From assembly GCF_001405015.1 (NCBI RefSeq), contig NZ_CYZX01000007.1:1-64000 (forward strand): a DNA stretch of 64,000 bases. Direction: 5' to 3'. The notes below the pieces were generated by a model. It was given only the letters and a program-made list of their open reading frames with translations. It did no database searches and had not been told where the DNA came from. A program made the translations under genes and the position numbers. Shown one piece after another: positions 26,001-34,988 of the stretch. This DNA comes from Clostridium disporicum (lineage in GTDB: Bacteria > Bacillota > Clostridia > Clostridiales > Clostridiaceae). Positions within the stretch are counted from its first letter, which is position 1, and each line of letters opens with the position of its first letter.

Positions 26001-26220
26001 ATAATAAATCCTGAGATGTGCGCTTAGCTTATAATATTCAACCTACATTATATTTACGGGATTTGCAATAGATTTATAGATGTCGGGCTTCATTTAACAT
26101 TAGAAGATGGCAGAAGTAAATTGCGCGAAACCCACCTGCGAGTTGCAGGTGTGAGTATATAAGTGACCGGCATGTCGGGACATGATTTGAGAATTAAACA
26201 CCTCGTTAAGAGGTGTTTTT
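26001..26220 (+). ncRNA. ssrS: 6S RNA (regulator of RNA polymerase)
   Basis: A non-coding stretch with an own promoter and terminator contains blocks I recognise from Firmicute 6S RNA, notably GTCGGGCTTCATTTAAC (about 26082) and TTGCGCGAAACCCACCTG (about 26122). The RNA is largely self-complementary, including GCAGGT/CACCTGC pairing. 6S RNA mimics an open promoter and sequesters sigma-A RNA polymerase in stationary phase. The GC content is clearly above the flanks. The mature ends are estimates. Alternatives (SRP RNA, RNase P, tmRNA) lack their hallmark motifs here. Confidence 0.85.
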
Positions 26221-26225
26221 CTTTT
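26196..26225 (+). terminator. Terminator of 6S RNA transcript
   Basis: Stem AAACACCTC (26196-26204) with GAGGTGTTT (26210-26218), loop GTTAA, then T-rich CTTTTT. Confidence 0.88.
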
Positions 26226-26275
26226 TGTCTTATGGAATTTATTTAATTTAGATTAGCATAAGTAAATAATAGTAT

Positions 26276-26479
26276 TTAAGCGGCTTTATATTTAGATATA
26301 GATTTCGAGGTTTTTTTCTTGTATTTAATATAGATTCGCTTTTGTTTTTTGCAAATTAATTTGTCCAAGTTTTGAGAAAGGTAAATAATAAGTATGTTAC
26401 TTGGAGATAAATAATTAAGAAGAAAATTTAAGTAGATTTTATTTCTTTCGATTTTTCTATGTAACGACTTTGTTTTCAT
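26276..26479 (-). CDS. Spo0E-like aspartyl-phosphate phosphatase
   Basis: 67-residue basic protein. The first helix LHRKIERNKIYLNFLL and the signature YLSQNLDKLICKKQ (SQXLD core) match the Spo0E family, small helical hairpins that dephosphorylate Spo0A~P and so hold back sporulation. The SD AAAGGATG is well placed. A promoter with TTTACA-N16-TATAAT lies upstream on the same strand (26521-26548). The C-terminus is lysine/serine-rich. It is convergent with 6S RNA, with only about 55 bases between them. Confidence 0.75.
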   Translation of the reverse strand: MKTKSLHRKIERNKIYLNFLLNYLSPSNILIIYLSQNLDKLICKKQKRIYIKYKKKTSKSISKYKAA

Positions 26480-26520
26480 TTTTTCACATCCTTTTGATAA
26501 AATATTACATCTGTATAATA

Positions 26521-26548
26521 ATTATAACAAATCTAGCCAAGATGTAAA
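26521..26548 (-). promoter_or_regulatory. Sigma-A promoter for Spo0E-like gene
   Basis: Read on the minus strand: TTTACA (26548-26543), 16-base spacer, TATAAT (26526-26521). Predicted start near 26514, about 35 bases before the start codon. Confidence 0.65.
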
Positions 26549-26749
26549 TTAAAACAATTATACAAAATTTTACAAAAACATACAAAATAAGGAAGAGTGA
26601 AGAGCTGGAAATTCTAAATATATAGTAGTTGAATAATAAAAATATAGAGAAAATAGTAGAGTAAAATAAAAATAACTAACTAAGTTGATAATATTGATAA
26701 ATAAATGTAAAATAAGAGTAAATACACAAGAAGAAAGGAAGAAAATATA

Positions 26750-26941
26750 ATGGATTATACAAAAGCACCAATAGATGATGTTATAAAAAGAATAAATGAA
26801 TTATATAAAAAAAGTAAAGAAGAAGGATTAAACGAAGAGGAAAAAGAAGAACAGCAAAAGCTAAGAAGAAGATATATTGATAATGTCAAAGCAAATTTTA
26901 GAGTTCAATTAGAGGGTGTTGAATTAAAGAAAAAGCAATAG
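26750..26941 (+). CDS. DUF896 family protein (YnzC-like)
   Basis: 63-residue helical protein. INELYKKSKEEGLNEEEKEE followed by QQKLRRRYIDNVKANFR is the DUF896 signature, a three-helix protein found across Firmicutes. SD AAGGAAG. Function is not established; the B. subtilis relative is linked to the SOS region. Here it is just upstream of hprK and probably co-transcribed (15-base gap). Confidence 0.92.
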   Translation: MDYTKAPIDDVIKRINELYKKSKEEGLNEEEKEEQQKLRRRYIDNVKANFRVQLEGVELKKKQ

Positions 26942-26956
26942 TTTAAGGAGAGTAAA

Positions 26957-27865
26957 ATGTCAGTTGCAGTAGAGAAATTAATTAAGGACTTTGATTTAGA
27001 AGTTTTAGTCCAAGGTGATGAAAGTGTAGAAATTTCAGTAAACGATATTAATCGACCAGGATTACAATTGGCTGGATTTTATAACTATTTTGCCCCAGAA
27101 AGATTACAGGTAATAGGTAAAGCAGAATGGTTTTTTCTAGATGCTATGCAAACAGAGTTACGTAAGAAAAGAGTTGAAAAATATTTCAGCTTTAAATCAA
27201 ATTGTATAGTAATAACTAGAGGATTAGAACCACACGAGGAATTTGTTAAGGCAGCTAAGAAAAATAAAACTTGGTTATTAAGAAGTAATATGGTTACTAC
27301 TAATTTTATTAGTAAAATGACAATGTATTTAGCTGACAAATTTGCACCAGAAACTAGATTGCATGGTGTATTAGTAGACGTGTATGGTATTGGAATATTA
27401 ATAACAGGAGAAAGTGGAATAGGCAAAAGTGAAACTGCTTTAGAGCTTATTAAGAGAGGTCATAGACTTGTTACAGATGATGCAGTAGATATAAGAGAGA
27501 TAGATGGATCATTAATAGGGACATCACCAAGAATTACTATAGGGATGTTAGAGGTTAGAGGAATAGGAATAATTGATATTCCATCACTATATGGAGTAAG
27601 TTCAATACTTCAATCAAAAAGTATTAATCTTATAATGCACTTTGAACACTGGAAAGATGATGGAGATTATGATAGACTAGGAACTAACCAAGATGCTCAG
27701 GAAATTCTTGGGGTAAATGTGAGAAAATTGAGAATTCCTATAAGACCAGGAAGAAATATTGCTGTTATTATTGAAGCTGCAGCTGTTAACTATAGACATT
27801 CATTAATGTCTGATGTAACACCTGTAGATATAATAGAAAGTAGAATGGCTAAAGATAGCAATTAA
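26957..27865 (+). CDS. hprK: HPr kinase/phosphorylase
   Basis: Phosphorylates HPr on serine in response to fructose-1,6-bisphosphate and ATP, and reverses the reaction with phosphate, so it controls carbon catabolite repression. The N-terminal domain (1-130) is followed by the Walker A loop GESGIGKSE (151-159), VTDDAVDI near 172, and the HprK signature EVRGIGIIDIPSLYG near 202. IPIRPGRNIAVIIEAAAVNYR is the C-terminal helix region. Length 302 is normal. The SD is AAGGAGAG. Confidence 0.96.
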   Translation: MSVAVEKLIKDFDLEVLVQGDESVEISVNDINRPGLQLAGFYNYFAPERLQVIGKAEWFFLDAMQTELRKKRVEKYFSFKSNCIVITRGLEPHEEFVKAAKKNKTWLLRSNMVTTNFISKMTMYLADKFAPETRLHGVLVDVYGIGILITGESGIGKSETALELIKRGHRLVTDDAVDIREIDGSLIGTSPRITIGMLEVRGIGIIDIPSLYGVSSILQSKSINLIMHFEHWKDDGDYDRLGTNQDAQEILGVNVRKLRIPIRPGRNIAVIIEAAAVNYRHSLMSDVTPVDIIESRMAKDSN

Positions 27866-27885
27866 AATTAAATGGGGGTATAAAA

Positions 27886-29274
27886 ATGAGTGAAGAAAAA
27901 ACTAAAAATGCATGGTTAAAATTTGATGAAAAAGGAAGACTAGACATTTTTAATTTCTGTGAGGGCTATAAAAATTATATGTCAGTATGTAAAACAGAAA
28001 GAGAATCAGTTTTGGAAGCTATAAGATTAGCAGAAGAAAAAGGTTATAAGGATTTAAATTTAGTAATTAAGAATGGTGAAACTTTAAAAAGTGGAGATAA
28101 GGTTTATTTGAATAATAAAGATAAGGCTTTAGTACTATTCTTAATCGGTAATGAACCAATAGAAAATGGTATGAGAATAATAGGTTCTCACGTAGATTCA
28201 CCTAGATTAGATTTAAAACAACATACTTTATATGAAGATGGTCAAATGGCTTTAATGGATACTCACTATTATGGAGGTATCAAAAAGTATCAATGGATAG
28301 CTTTACCTTTAGCAATTCATGGAGTTGTAGTTAAAAAAGACGGAACAAAGATAGATGTAGTAATAGGAGAAGATGATAACGATCCTGTAGTAGGAATATC
28401 AGATCTTTTAGTTCATCTGTCTGGAGAACAACTTCAAAAGAAAGCAAATGAAGTTATTCATGGTGAAGATTTAAATGTTCTTGTAGGAAATATTCCTCTA
28501 GAAGGAAAAGAAAATGATGCTGTAAAAGCAAATATATTGAAACTACTTAAGGATAAATATGATTTTGAAGAAGAGGACTTTATATCTGCTGAAATAGAAG
28601 TAGTACCTGCTGGAAAAGCAAGAGATTTAGGTTTAGATAGAAGTATGGTAATGGCATATGGACAAGATGATAGAATATGTGCATATACTTCTCTTATGGC
28701 TTTATTAGATTTAGATAAAGTAGAAAAAACTTCTGTTATATTACTAGTTGATAAAGAAGAAGTAGGTAGTCAAGGGGCTACAGGAATGCATTCTAGATTT
28801 TTTGAAAATGCAGTAGCTGAAATAATGGATAGATTGGGACAATATTCAGAACTAAAACTAAGACGTGCTTTATCTAATTCAGCTATGTTATCAGCAGATG
28901 TAACAGCTGCTTTTGATCCTAATTACGCTTCTGCTTATGAAAGAAAAAATACTGCTTACTTTGGAAGAGGGCTAGTATTTAGCAAGTATACTGGAGCAAG
29001 AGGTAAATCAGGATGTAATGATGCAAATCCAGAGTTTATAGCTTGGCTTAGAAATATAATGGATAAAAATAATATAGCTTATCAAACAGCTGAACTTGGA
29101 AAAGTAGACCAAGGTGGCGGAGGTACTATTGCTTATATTTTAGCAGAGTACAATATGGAAGTTATTGATTGTGGAGTAGCACTTCAAAATATGCATGCAC
29201 CATGGGAAGTTTCAAGCAAGGTAGATATCTACGAAACAATGAGAGGGTACAAAACTTTCTTAATTGAAAAATAA
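27886..29274 (+). CDS. M18-family aminopeptidase
   Basis: Cytosolic di-zinc aminopeptidase of 462 residues. Metal-site elements include the first histidine in IIGSHVDSPRLDLK (about 98-111), the acidic pair in VDKEEVGSQGATG, SADVTAAFDPNY, and the late histidine in NMHAPWEVSSKVD. The insert with HYYGGIKKYQWIALPLAIHG is typical of M18. It likely recycles peptides. SD GGGGGTA. It follows hprK by 20 bases. Confidence 0.93.
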   Translation: MSEEKTKNAWLKFDEKGRLDIFNFCEGYKNYMSVCKTERESVLEAIRLAEEKGYKDLNLVIKNGETLKSGDKVYLNNKDKALVLFLIGNEPIENGMRIIGSHVDSPRLDLKQHTLYEDGQMALMDTHYYGGIKKYQWIALPLAIHGVVVKKDGTKIDVVIGEDDNDPVVGISDLLVHLSGEQLQKKANEVIHGEDLNVLVGNIPLEGKENDAVKANILKLLKDKYDFEEEDFISAEIEVVPAGKARDLGLDRSMVMAYGQDDRICAYTSLMALLDLDKVEKTSVILLVDKEEVGSQGATGMHSRFFENAVAEIMDRLGQYSELKLRRALSNSAMLSADVTAAFDPNYASAYERKNTAYFGRGLVFSKYTGARGKSGCNDANPEFIAWLRNIMDKNNIAYQTAELGKVDQGGGGTIAYILAEYNMEVIDCGVALQNMHAPWEVSSKVDIYETMRGYKTFLIEK

Positions 29275-29393
29275 AGAAATCTTAAAACTACCTTCATAAA
29301 CTTAGTGTTTTAGTAGAACTAGGAATATAAATTATCTCAATAACTAATACTAAAGCGTAGTTAGGTGATAAAGAGAGATTAAATAATAAAGAT

Positions 29394-29425
29394 AAAAGCT
29401 AGAAGATTTTTCTCTTCTAGCTTTT
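29394..29425. terminator. Bidirectional terminator between convergent genes
   Basis: 13-bp perfect stem (29394-29406 with 29413-29425) with flanking T/A tracts, between the M18 peptidase and the minus-strand PHP gene. Confidence 0.85.
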
Positions 29426-29427
29426 AT

Positions 29428-30252
29428 TTATTTTACTGAATTAATGAATTTCTCTAAGCTTTCCTCATCAAGTGACATAGAGCCTAATGAACCATGTCCA
29501 TTATCCTCTTCCATACCATGAGAGTCAGAGCCACAAGAAATTAGTAAGTTATTTTTGTTTGCAAACTTTCTGAATTTTTTTTCTTCATCAGGAGTATTTA
29601 ATGCATATACTGCTTCAAGACCATCTATACCAAGAGGTAAAATATCATTGACTGATATTTTTTTTAGTAAAACAGGATGTGCTAAGAATACTTTAGCATT
29701 ATATTTTCTTAAAAGAGATATTCCTTCTTCTGTAGACATTTTATTAGCTGGAATATAGGCTGGGCAATCATCACCTATAAAGTTTTTAAATATATAGTCA
29801 TAATCATAAGGATAACCAGCTTCGATAATAGTTTTAGCTATATGAGGTCTAGCAATAGTATCTTTTCCATTTTTTAAAACATCTTCTACTTTAATTTCGA
29901 TGTTATTAAATTTTTTAAGTCTAGCTACTATTTCTTCTGCTCTTCTTATACGCTTATCTTTTAATTCTTGTAAAAAATTATTTAGTTCAGTATCTTTATA
30001 ATCATCACCTTTAAAAAAGCCAAGAAGGTGAACAGTTTCTTTATTATGAGAAGTAGAAAGCTCTATTCCAGGAATAAAAGTCATTCCTAAACTCTCTGCC
30101 ATATTTTTAGCCTCATCTATACCAGTTAATGTATCATGGTCTGTTAATGCTAAATATTTAACTCCCTTATCAAAAGATTTTTTTACTACTTCTGATGGAG
30201 AAAATGAGCCGTCTGAAGCTGTTGAATGAGTGTGAAAATCACATTTTACCAT
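29428..30252 (-). CDS. PHP-domain phosphoesterase (YciV/RNase AM-like)
   Basis: 274 residues. The PHP metal motifs are clear: DFHTHSTASDGSFSP (4-18), ALTDHDTLTG, IPGIELSTSH, ARPHIAKTIIEAGY, VFLAHPVLL and SCGSDSHGMEEDNGHGS. This set fits the 3',5'-nucleotide bisphosphate phosphatase/RNA 5' exonuclease group (YciV, RNase AM) rather than the PolC/DnaE PHP domain. It probably recycles pAp or trims short RNA ends. The SD GAAAGGAG lies upstream. It is divergent from the pab/fol operon. Confidence 0.88.
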   Translation of the reverse strand: MVKCDFHTHSTASDGSFSPSEVVKKSFDKGVKYLALTDHDTLTGIDEAKNMAESLGMTFIPGIELSTSHNKETVHLLGFFKGDDYKDTELNNFLQELKDKRIRRAEEIVARLKKFNNIEIKVEDVLKNGKDTIARPHIAKTIIEAGYPYDYDYIFKNFIGDDCPAYIPANKMSTEEGISLLRKYNAKVFLAHPVLLKKISVNDILPLGIDGLEAVYALNTPDEEKKFRKFANKNNLLISCGSDSHGMEEDNGHGSLGSMSLDEESLEKFINSVK

Positions 30253-30370
30253 AATTACTGTAATCTCCTTTCAAGTAATTGTTTTTTGTCATAGAAAGCT
30301 ATGATATAATTTATTCATTATTTATTTTAGCATAAAAGATAAAATAATGGCGAAGAATTTGGAGGAATTT

Positions 30371-30958
30371 ATGTTTTTAATGATAGATAATTATGACTCT
30401 TTTGTTTATAATCTTATAAGATATTTTGAAGAACTTAACGAAGAAGTTGTAGTATATAGAAATGATAAAATAACATTAAAAGAAATAGAAGATATGGGTT
30501 TAGAAGGAATAATAATTTCTCCGGGACCTAAAGCGCCTAAAGATGCAGGATTAAGCTTAAATATTATTGATAGGTTCAAAAGTGAAGTACCAATATTAGG
30601 GATATGCCTTGGACATCAATGTATAGGACATTATTTTGGAGGAAATATAATTAAAGGTAAAGAACCAGTACATGGGAAAATAAGCTATATAGTACATAGT
30701 GGGGAAAAGATTTTTAAAAATGTAAAAAGTCCATTAAGAGTTACTAGATATCACTCGCTTATTGTAGATAATGAAAGTTTTCCAAGTTGTTTAGAGATTA
30801 CTAGTAAGACAGAAGATGATGTAATTATGGGGATTAGACATAGAGATTATCATATTTATGGGTTGCAGTTCCATCCAGAAGCAGAGATGACTGAAGATGG
30901 ACACACTATGTTAAAAAATTTTATAGATATATGTAAAAACTATAAAAAGAGAGGTTAA
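30371..30958 (+). CDS. pabA: Aminodeoxychorismate synthase, glutamine amidotransferase subunit
   Basis: Class I glutamine amidotransferase giving ammonia to PabB. It begins MFLMIDNYDSFVYNL; the catalytic nucleophile is in PILGICLGHQCIG, and the His-Glu pair in YGLQFHPEAEM. The true start is ATG 30371 with GGAGGA directly upstream; an ATG at 30347 in frame would include that SD in the coding sequence. First gene of the pab-fol operon. TrpG is the close relative, but the folate context and adjacent pabB and pabC favour PabA. Confidence 0.93.
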   Translation: MFLMIDNYDSFVYNLIRYFEELNEEVVVYRNDKITLKEIEDMGLEGIIISPGPKAPKDAGLSLNIIDRFKSEVPILGICLGHQCIGHYFGGNIIKGKEPVHGKISYIVHSGEKIFKNVKSPLRVTRYHSLIVDNESFPSCLEITSKTEDDVIMGIRHRDYHIYGLQFHPEAEMTEDGHTMLKNFIDICKNYKKRG

Positions 30959-30961
30959 TAG

Positions 30962-32332
30962 ATGAAGTTTAAGATAGAAGAGTTTTCAACGGATTTGAAT
31001 GTATTTGAAGTTTATAATTGCGTTAAAGATAATAATAGTATATTACTTGATAGTTCAAAGGAAGATAAGGATTTATCAAAGTACTCATTTATAGGATTAA
31101 ATTCATTTTTGACATTCGAAGCTTATGGTGAAAATTCCTATGTTAATGGAGAAAAAGTTAAAGGAGATCCTTTTTTAGTATTAGAAGAATTAATAAAAAA
31201 ATATAGCTTTAAATACGATATAGAATTACCTTTAGTCGGTGGTACTATTGGGTATATTTCTTATGATGCGGGAAGAATAATTGAAGATATTCAAGATTTT
31301 TCAAAAGAAGATTTTAAAATTCCAGATATAAGATTCAAATTCTATGATAATATAATAATATTTGATCATATGAATAATAAAAAATATATAACTGCTTTAG
31401 GTATAAAAGAAGATTCTACTGAAAGTATTAATATTATAATAGACAAGATATATAAATTTGATAAGATATATAAATCAGAAGATTTATATAATGAGCAAGT
31501 TGTTGATAAAAAAATAGATAATAAATTTTACTCAAATTTTTCAAAAGAAGAATATATTGATAAAATTAAGAAACTAAAAGAGTATATAAGAAGTGGAGAT
31601 GTATATATAGCGAATATGACTCAAAGATTTTTTTGTGAGTCTAATGAAGATGCTATTAATATTTATAAAAATTTGAGAGAGATAAATAAAGCACCGTTTT
31701 CGGTATTTGCAAATTATGATGATTTTCAAATAATATCGTCATCACCAGAGCGATTTATTCAAATTAAAGATAGAAAAGCCCATACTAGACCTATTAAAGG
31801 GACAAGACCTAGAGGGAAAGATAAAAAGGAAGACTTATTAAATAAGGAAGCATTAATTAATAGTGAAAAAGATAAAGCAGAGCTATTGATGGTAGTAGAC
31901 TTAGAGAGAAATGATTTTAGTAAGGTGTGTAAGCCACATACGGTAAAGGTCACTGAGTTATTTAAATTAGAAGAATATGCTACAGTGTTTCATCTTGTTT
32001 CAACAATAGAAGGAGAATTGAAGGATGAAATATCGGAAGTTAAATTTATAAGAGAGTGTTTTCCAGGGGGATCTATTACAGGTACTCCTAAAATAAGAGC
32101 TATGGAAATAATTGAAGAGTTAGAGATGTTAAAGAGAAATATTTATACAGGATGTATAGGATATTTTGATTTTAGGGGAAATTCTGATTTTAATATTGCT
32201 ATAAGAACTATTATAAAGAAAGAGAATAAAGCTTACTTTGGTGTTGGTGGAGGAATAACTTATGATTCTATTGAAGAGGACGAATATGAGGAAACACTAG
32301 ATAAAGCAAAAGCATTAATGAAGGTGTTATAG
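30962..32332 (+). CDS. pabB: Aminodeoxychorismate synthase component I
   Basis: Chorismate-binding enzyme of 456 residues. The catalytic C-terminal half has IRSGDVYIANMTQRF, SSSPERFIQIKDRKAHTRPI, GTRPRGKDKKEDL, LLMVVDLERNDFSKVC and FPGGSITGTPKIRAMEII, and the end GGGITYDSIEEDEYEETLDK. It makes 4-amino-4-deoxychorismate using ammonia from PabA. It starts 4 bases after pabA and its stop overlaps the pabC start by one base. Confidence 0.95.
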   Translation: MKFKIEEFSTDLNVFEVYNCVKDNNSILLDSSKEDKDLSKYSFIGLNSFLTFEAYGENSYVNGEKVKGDPFLVLEELIKKYSFKYDIELPLVGGTIGYISYDAGRIIEDIQDFSKEDFKIPDIRFKFYDNIIIFDHMNNKKYITALGIKEDSTESINIIIDKIYKFDKIYKSEDLYNEQVVDKKIDNKFYSNFSKEEYIDKIKKLKEYIRSGDVYIANMTQRFFCESNEDAINIYKNLREINKAPFSVFANYDDFQIISSSPERFIQIKDRKAHTRPIKGTRPRGKDKKEDLLNKEALINSEKDKAELLMVVDLERNDFSKVCKPHTVKVTELFKLEEYATVFHLVSTIEGELKDEISEVKFIRECFPGGSITGTPKIRAMEIIEELEMLKRNIYTGCIGYFDFRGNSDFNIAIRTIIKKENKAYFGVGGGITYDSIEEDEYEETLDKAKALMKVL

Positions 32333-33084
32333 TGAGAAAAATAATTTTTAATGATGATAAGGCTTTAATAGATACTGGAATATTCTTTGGAAGAGGAGTA
32401 TTTGAAACGATATTATTAAAAGGTAAGCCACATTTTTTGAATGAGCATATTGAAAGATTAAATGATGGAATTACAAAGTTGTCTTTAGGAGGCCATATAA
32501 CTTCAGATATGGTTTTAGAAAAAATAAATGAGTACAAACTAGACAACTTAGCGTTAAAAATAGTTGTTACTGAGAAAAATATAATTTTTTCTACTAGAGA
32601 GATTAAATATAAAGCTGAAAATTATGAACAAGGATTTAAAGTTAAATTATCAAATAATATAAGAAATAGTAAATCATGTTTAACTTATATTAAATCTATT
32701 AATTATCTGGATAATTTATTAGAATATGAAAAGGCACAAAAAGAAGAATATAATGAGGTGCTTTTTTTAAATGAAAATAATAAGTTATCAGAAGGATCTA
32801 CTACAAATGTTTTTATAGTTAAAGATAATAAAATTTACACGCCTTCTGAAAAATGTGGTTTATTAAGTGGTATTATAAGAAAATATGTAATAGATAATTT
32901 TAAAGTTTATGAAAAGGAAATATCTAAAGAAGAATTGCTAAATGCTGATGAAGTATTTCTAACTAATTCACTTGTAGGAGTAATTAAAGTTTCAGAAATC
33001 GAAGGTTGTAAATTTAGAAATAGAGTTACAGAAAAAGTTAGAAAAGCTTATGAAGAGTATATAGGTATTAGGGAGGAAAATTAA
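32332..33084 (+). CDS. pabC: Aminodeoxychorismate lyase
   Basis: PLP fold-type IV enzyme of 250 residues releasing p-aminobenzoate. DTGIFFGRGVFETILLK is the family N-terminus. A lysine in ALKIVVTEK probably carries PLP. NENNKLSEGSTTNVFIVKDN and LLSGIIRKYVI are the conserved cofactor-phosphate regions. The GTG start overlaps the pabB stop, so the genes are coupled. It is followed one base later by folE. Confidence 0.92.
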   Translation: MRKIIFNDDKALIDTGIFFGRGVFETILLKGKPHFLNEHIERLNDGITKLSLGGHITSDMVLEKINEYKLDNLALKIVVTEKNIIFSTREIKYKAENYEQGFKVKLSNNIRNSKSCLTYIKSINYLDNLLEYEKAQKEEYNEVLFLNENNKLSEGSTTNVFIVKDNKIYTPSEKCGLLSGIIRKYVIDNFKVYEKEISKEELLNADEVFLTNSLVGVIKVSEIEGCKFRNRVTEKVRKAYEEYIGIREEN

Positions 33085-33639
33085 ATGGATAGAGAAAAGA
33101 TATTAGAAGGTGCTAGGCTTATATTAGAAGGTATAGGTGAAGATGTAAATAGAGAAGGGCTTTTAGAAACTCCAGATAGAATAGCTAGAATGTATGAAGA
33201 AATATTTGGAGGACTAGGGAAAGATGCAAAGGAGATTTTATCAAAAACTTTTGAAGTTGATAACGATGATCTTGTAATAGAAAAAGATATTACTTTCTTT
33301 TCTATGTGCGAGCATCACTTAGTACCTTTTTATGGAAAGGCACATATAGCATATATACCAAATGGAAGAGTTGCAGGACTTTCAAAGCTTGCAAGAACTG
33401 TTGAGCTTTATTCTAAAAAACCACAGTTACAAGAAAGATTAACATCAGAAATAGCAGATGCTATAATGGATAATTTAAATGCTAAAGGAGCTATGGTTGT
33501 AATTGAAGGTGAGCATATGTGTATGACTATGAGAGGTGTTAAAAAACCTGGAGCTAAAACTATTACAACAACATATAGAGGTGTATTTAAAGAAGATTTA
33601 AACTTAAGAAAAGAAACACTTGGATTAATTAAGAGTTAG
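33085..33639 (+). CDS. folE: GTP cyclohydrolase I (FolE type)
   Basis: First step of pterin synthesis, GTP to 7,8-dihydroneopterin triphosphate. Zinc and catalytic motifs are SMCEHHLVPFYGKAHIAYIP, GLSKLARTVELYSKKPQLQE and EGEHMCMTMRGVKKPG. Length 184 matches the short type IA enzyme. It starts immediately after pabC with GGAGG. It leads directly into the HD gene and folP. Confidence 0.96.
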   Translation: MDREKILEGARLILEGIGEDVNREGLLETPDRIARMYEEIFGGLGKDAKEILSKTFEVDNDDLVIEKDITFFSMCEHHLVPFYGKAHIAYIPNGRVAGLSKLARTVELYSKKPQLQERLTSEIADAIMDNLNAKGAMVVIEGEHMCMTMRGVKKPGAKTITTTYRGVFKEDLNLRKETLGLIKS

Positions 33640-33649
33640 GGAGGTTGTT

Positions 33650-34123
33650 TTGAAAAAGGTAAATGATATTTTAAATAATACTTTATATAAAGAAAACTTA
33701 GAAAAACTTTTGAAGTATGAAGAAAAGAGAGAGTTTTGTAGACATGATTTAAAACATTTTATTGATATGGCTAGAATTGCATATATTATGGTTTTAGAAA
33801 AAGGATTACCATACTCTAAAGAGTTAATATATGCTATAGGTTTATTACATGATATAGGAAGAGTGAAGCAATACGAGGAAGGAATTCCTCATCATATCGC
33901 AAGTGTTGAGTTGAGTAAAGAAATATTAAAAAAAATAGATTTTACAGAAGAAGAGAAAAATATAATAATAAAATCTATCCAAAATCACCGTAAAGAGGCT
34001 GATGACGAACTAAGCTTAATAATATACAGAAGTGATAAACTTTCAAGAGAATGCTTTAACTGCAAAGCAATAAATGATTGCTATTGGAGTGACGAAAAGA
34101 AAAACTTAAAAATCAATTACTAA
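33650..34123 (+). CDS. HD-domain phosphohydrolase in folate operon
   Basis: 157 residues with the HD metal site: H32/H36 in CRHDLKHFIDMARIAY, the doublet H67-D68 in GLLHDIGRVKQYEEGIP, then HH at 81-82, and a late aspartate in YRSDKLSREC. A cysteine pair follows (CFNCKAINDCYW). It starts with TTG after GGGAGG. HD proteins are often nucleotide or dinucleotide phosphohydrolases. It sits between folE and folP, where a dihydroneopterin triphosphate phosphatase is needed and no Nudix enzyme is visible, so it is a candidate for that step (inference). Confidence 0.85.
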   Translation: MKKVNDILNNTLYKENLEKLLKYEEKREFCRHDLKHFIDMARIAYIMVLEKGLPYSKELIYAIGLLHDIGRVKQYEEGIPHHIASVELSKEILKKIDFTEEEKNIIIKSIQNHRKEADDELSLIIYRSDKLSRECFNCKAINDCYWSDEKKNLKINY

Positions 34124-34172
34124 CTAGTAATTCTTAATCATTAACTGTCAACTAAAGTAAAGGGGTTGTATT

Positions 34173-34982
34173 ATGAAAATAGGAAATAAAGAATTTAATC
34201 TAGGAGAAAGAACATATATTATGGGAATTCTTAATGTAACACCAGATTCTTTCTCAGATGGTGGTAAATATAATGAAGTGGAAGAGGCAGTAAAGCATGC
34301 TAAAGAACTTGTAGATGCTGGAGCTGATATAATAGATATAGGTGGAGAGTCCACTAGACCAGGAGCTTTATATGTAACTGAAGATGAAGAAATAGAAAGA
34401 GTAGTGCCTATAATAAAAGCTATAAAGGAAAATTTAGATATAACAATATCTATTGATACATATAAGAGTAAAACAGCAGAAGCTGCAATAAAAGCAGGTG
34501 CTGATATAATAAATGATGTATGGGGATTTAAAAAAGATAAAGACATGGCAAAAGTTGCTGCAAAGTATAAAGTACCTTGTATATTGATGCATAATAGAGA
34601 AGAGAAGCCTTATAAAAATCTTATGGAAGATGTTTTAGAAGATTTAAAGGAAAGTATAAATCTTGCATTAGAAGCTGGAGTTAAAAATGAAAATATAATT
34701 TTAGATCCAGGAATAGGATTTGCTAAGACTTATGAAGAGAATCTTTCTGTTATGAATAATGTTGATAAACTTAAGGAGTTAGGATATCCAGTTCTTTTAG
34801 GTACATCTAGAAAGTCAATGATAGGATTAACATTAAATCTTCCGGTAAATGAAAGAGTAGAAGGAACAATAGCCACAACTGTAATTGGAATAATGAAGGG
34901 CTGCGAATTTATTAGAGTACATGATGTTCTTGAAAATAAGAGAGCGGCAGTTATGACTGATAAAATTATTAAGGCAAAGTAG
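34173..34982 (+). CDS. folP: Dihydropteroate synthase
   Basis: TIM-barrel enzyme of 269 residues joining pterin and p-aminobenzoate; the sulfonamide target. Motifs: IMGILNVTPDSFSDGGKY (18-35), ADIIDIGGESTRPGA, ISIDTYKSKTAEAA, DIINDVWGF, IILDPGIGFAKT, LLGTSRKSMIG and RVHDV near the end. It uses the p-aminobenzoate made by the upstream pab genes. SD AAAGGGG. Confidence 0.96.
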   Translation: MKIGNKEFNLGERTYIMGILNVTPDSFSDGGKYNEVEEAVKHAKELVDAGADIIDIGGESTRPGALYVTEDEEIERVVPIIKAIKENLDITISIDTYKSKTAEAAIKAGADIINDVWGFKKDKDMAKVAAKYKVPCILMHNREEKPYKNLMEDVLEDLKESINLALEAGVKNENIILDPGIGFAKTYEENLSVMNNVDKLKELGYPVLLGTSRKSMIGLTLNLPVNERVEGTIATTVIGIMKGCEFIRVHDVLENKRAAVMTDKIIKAK

Positions 34983-34988
34983 GGTAAG

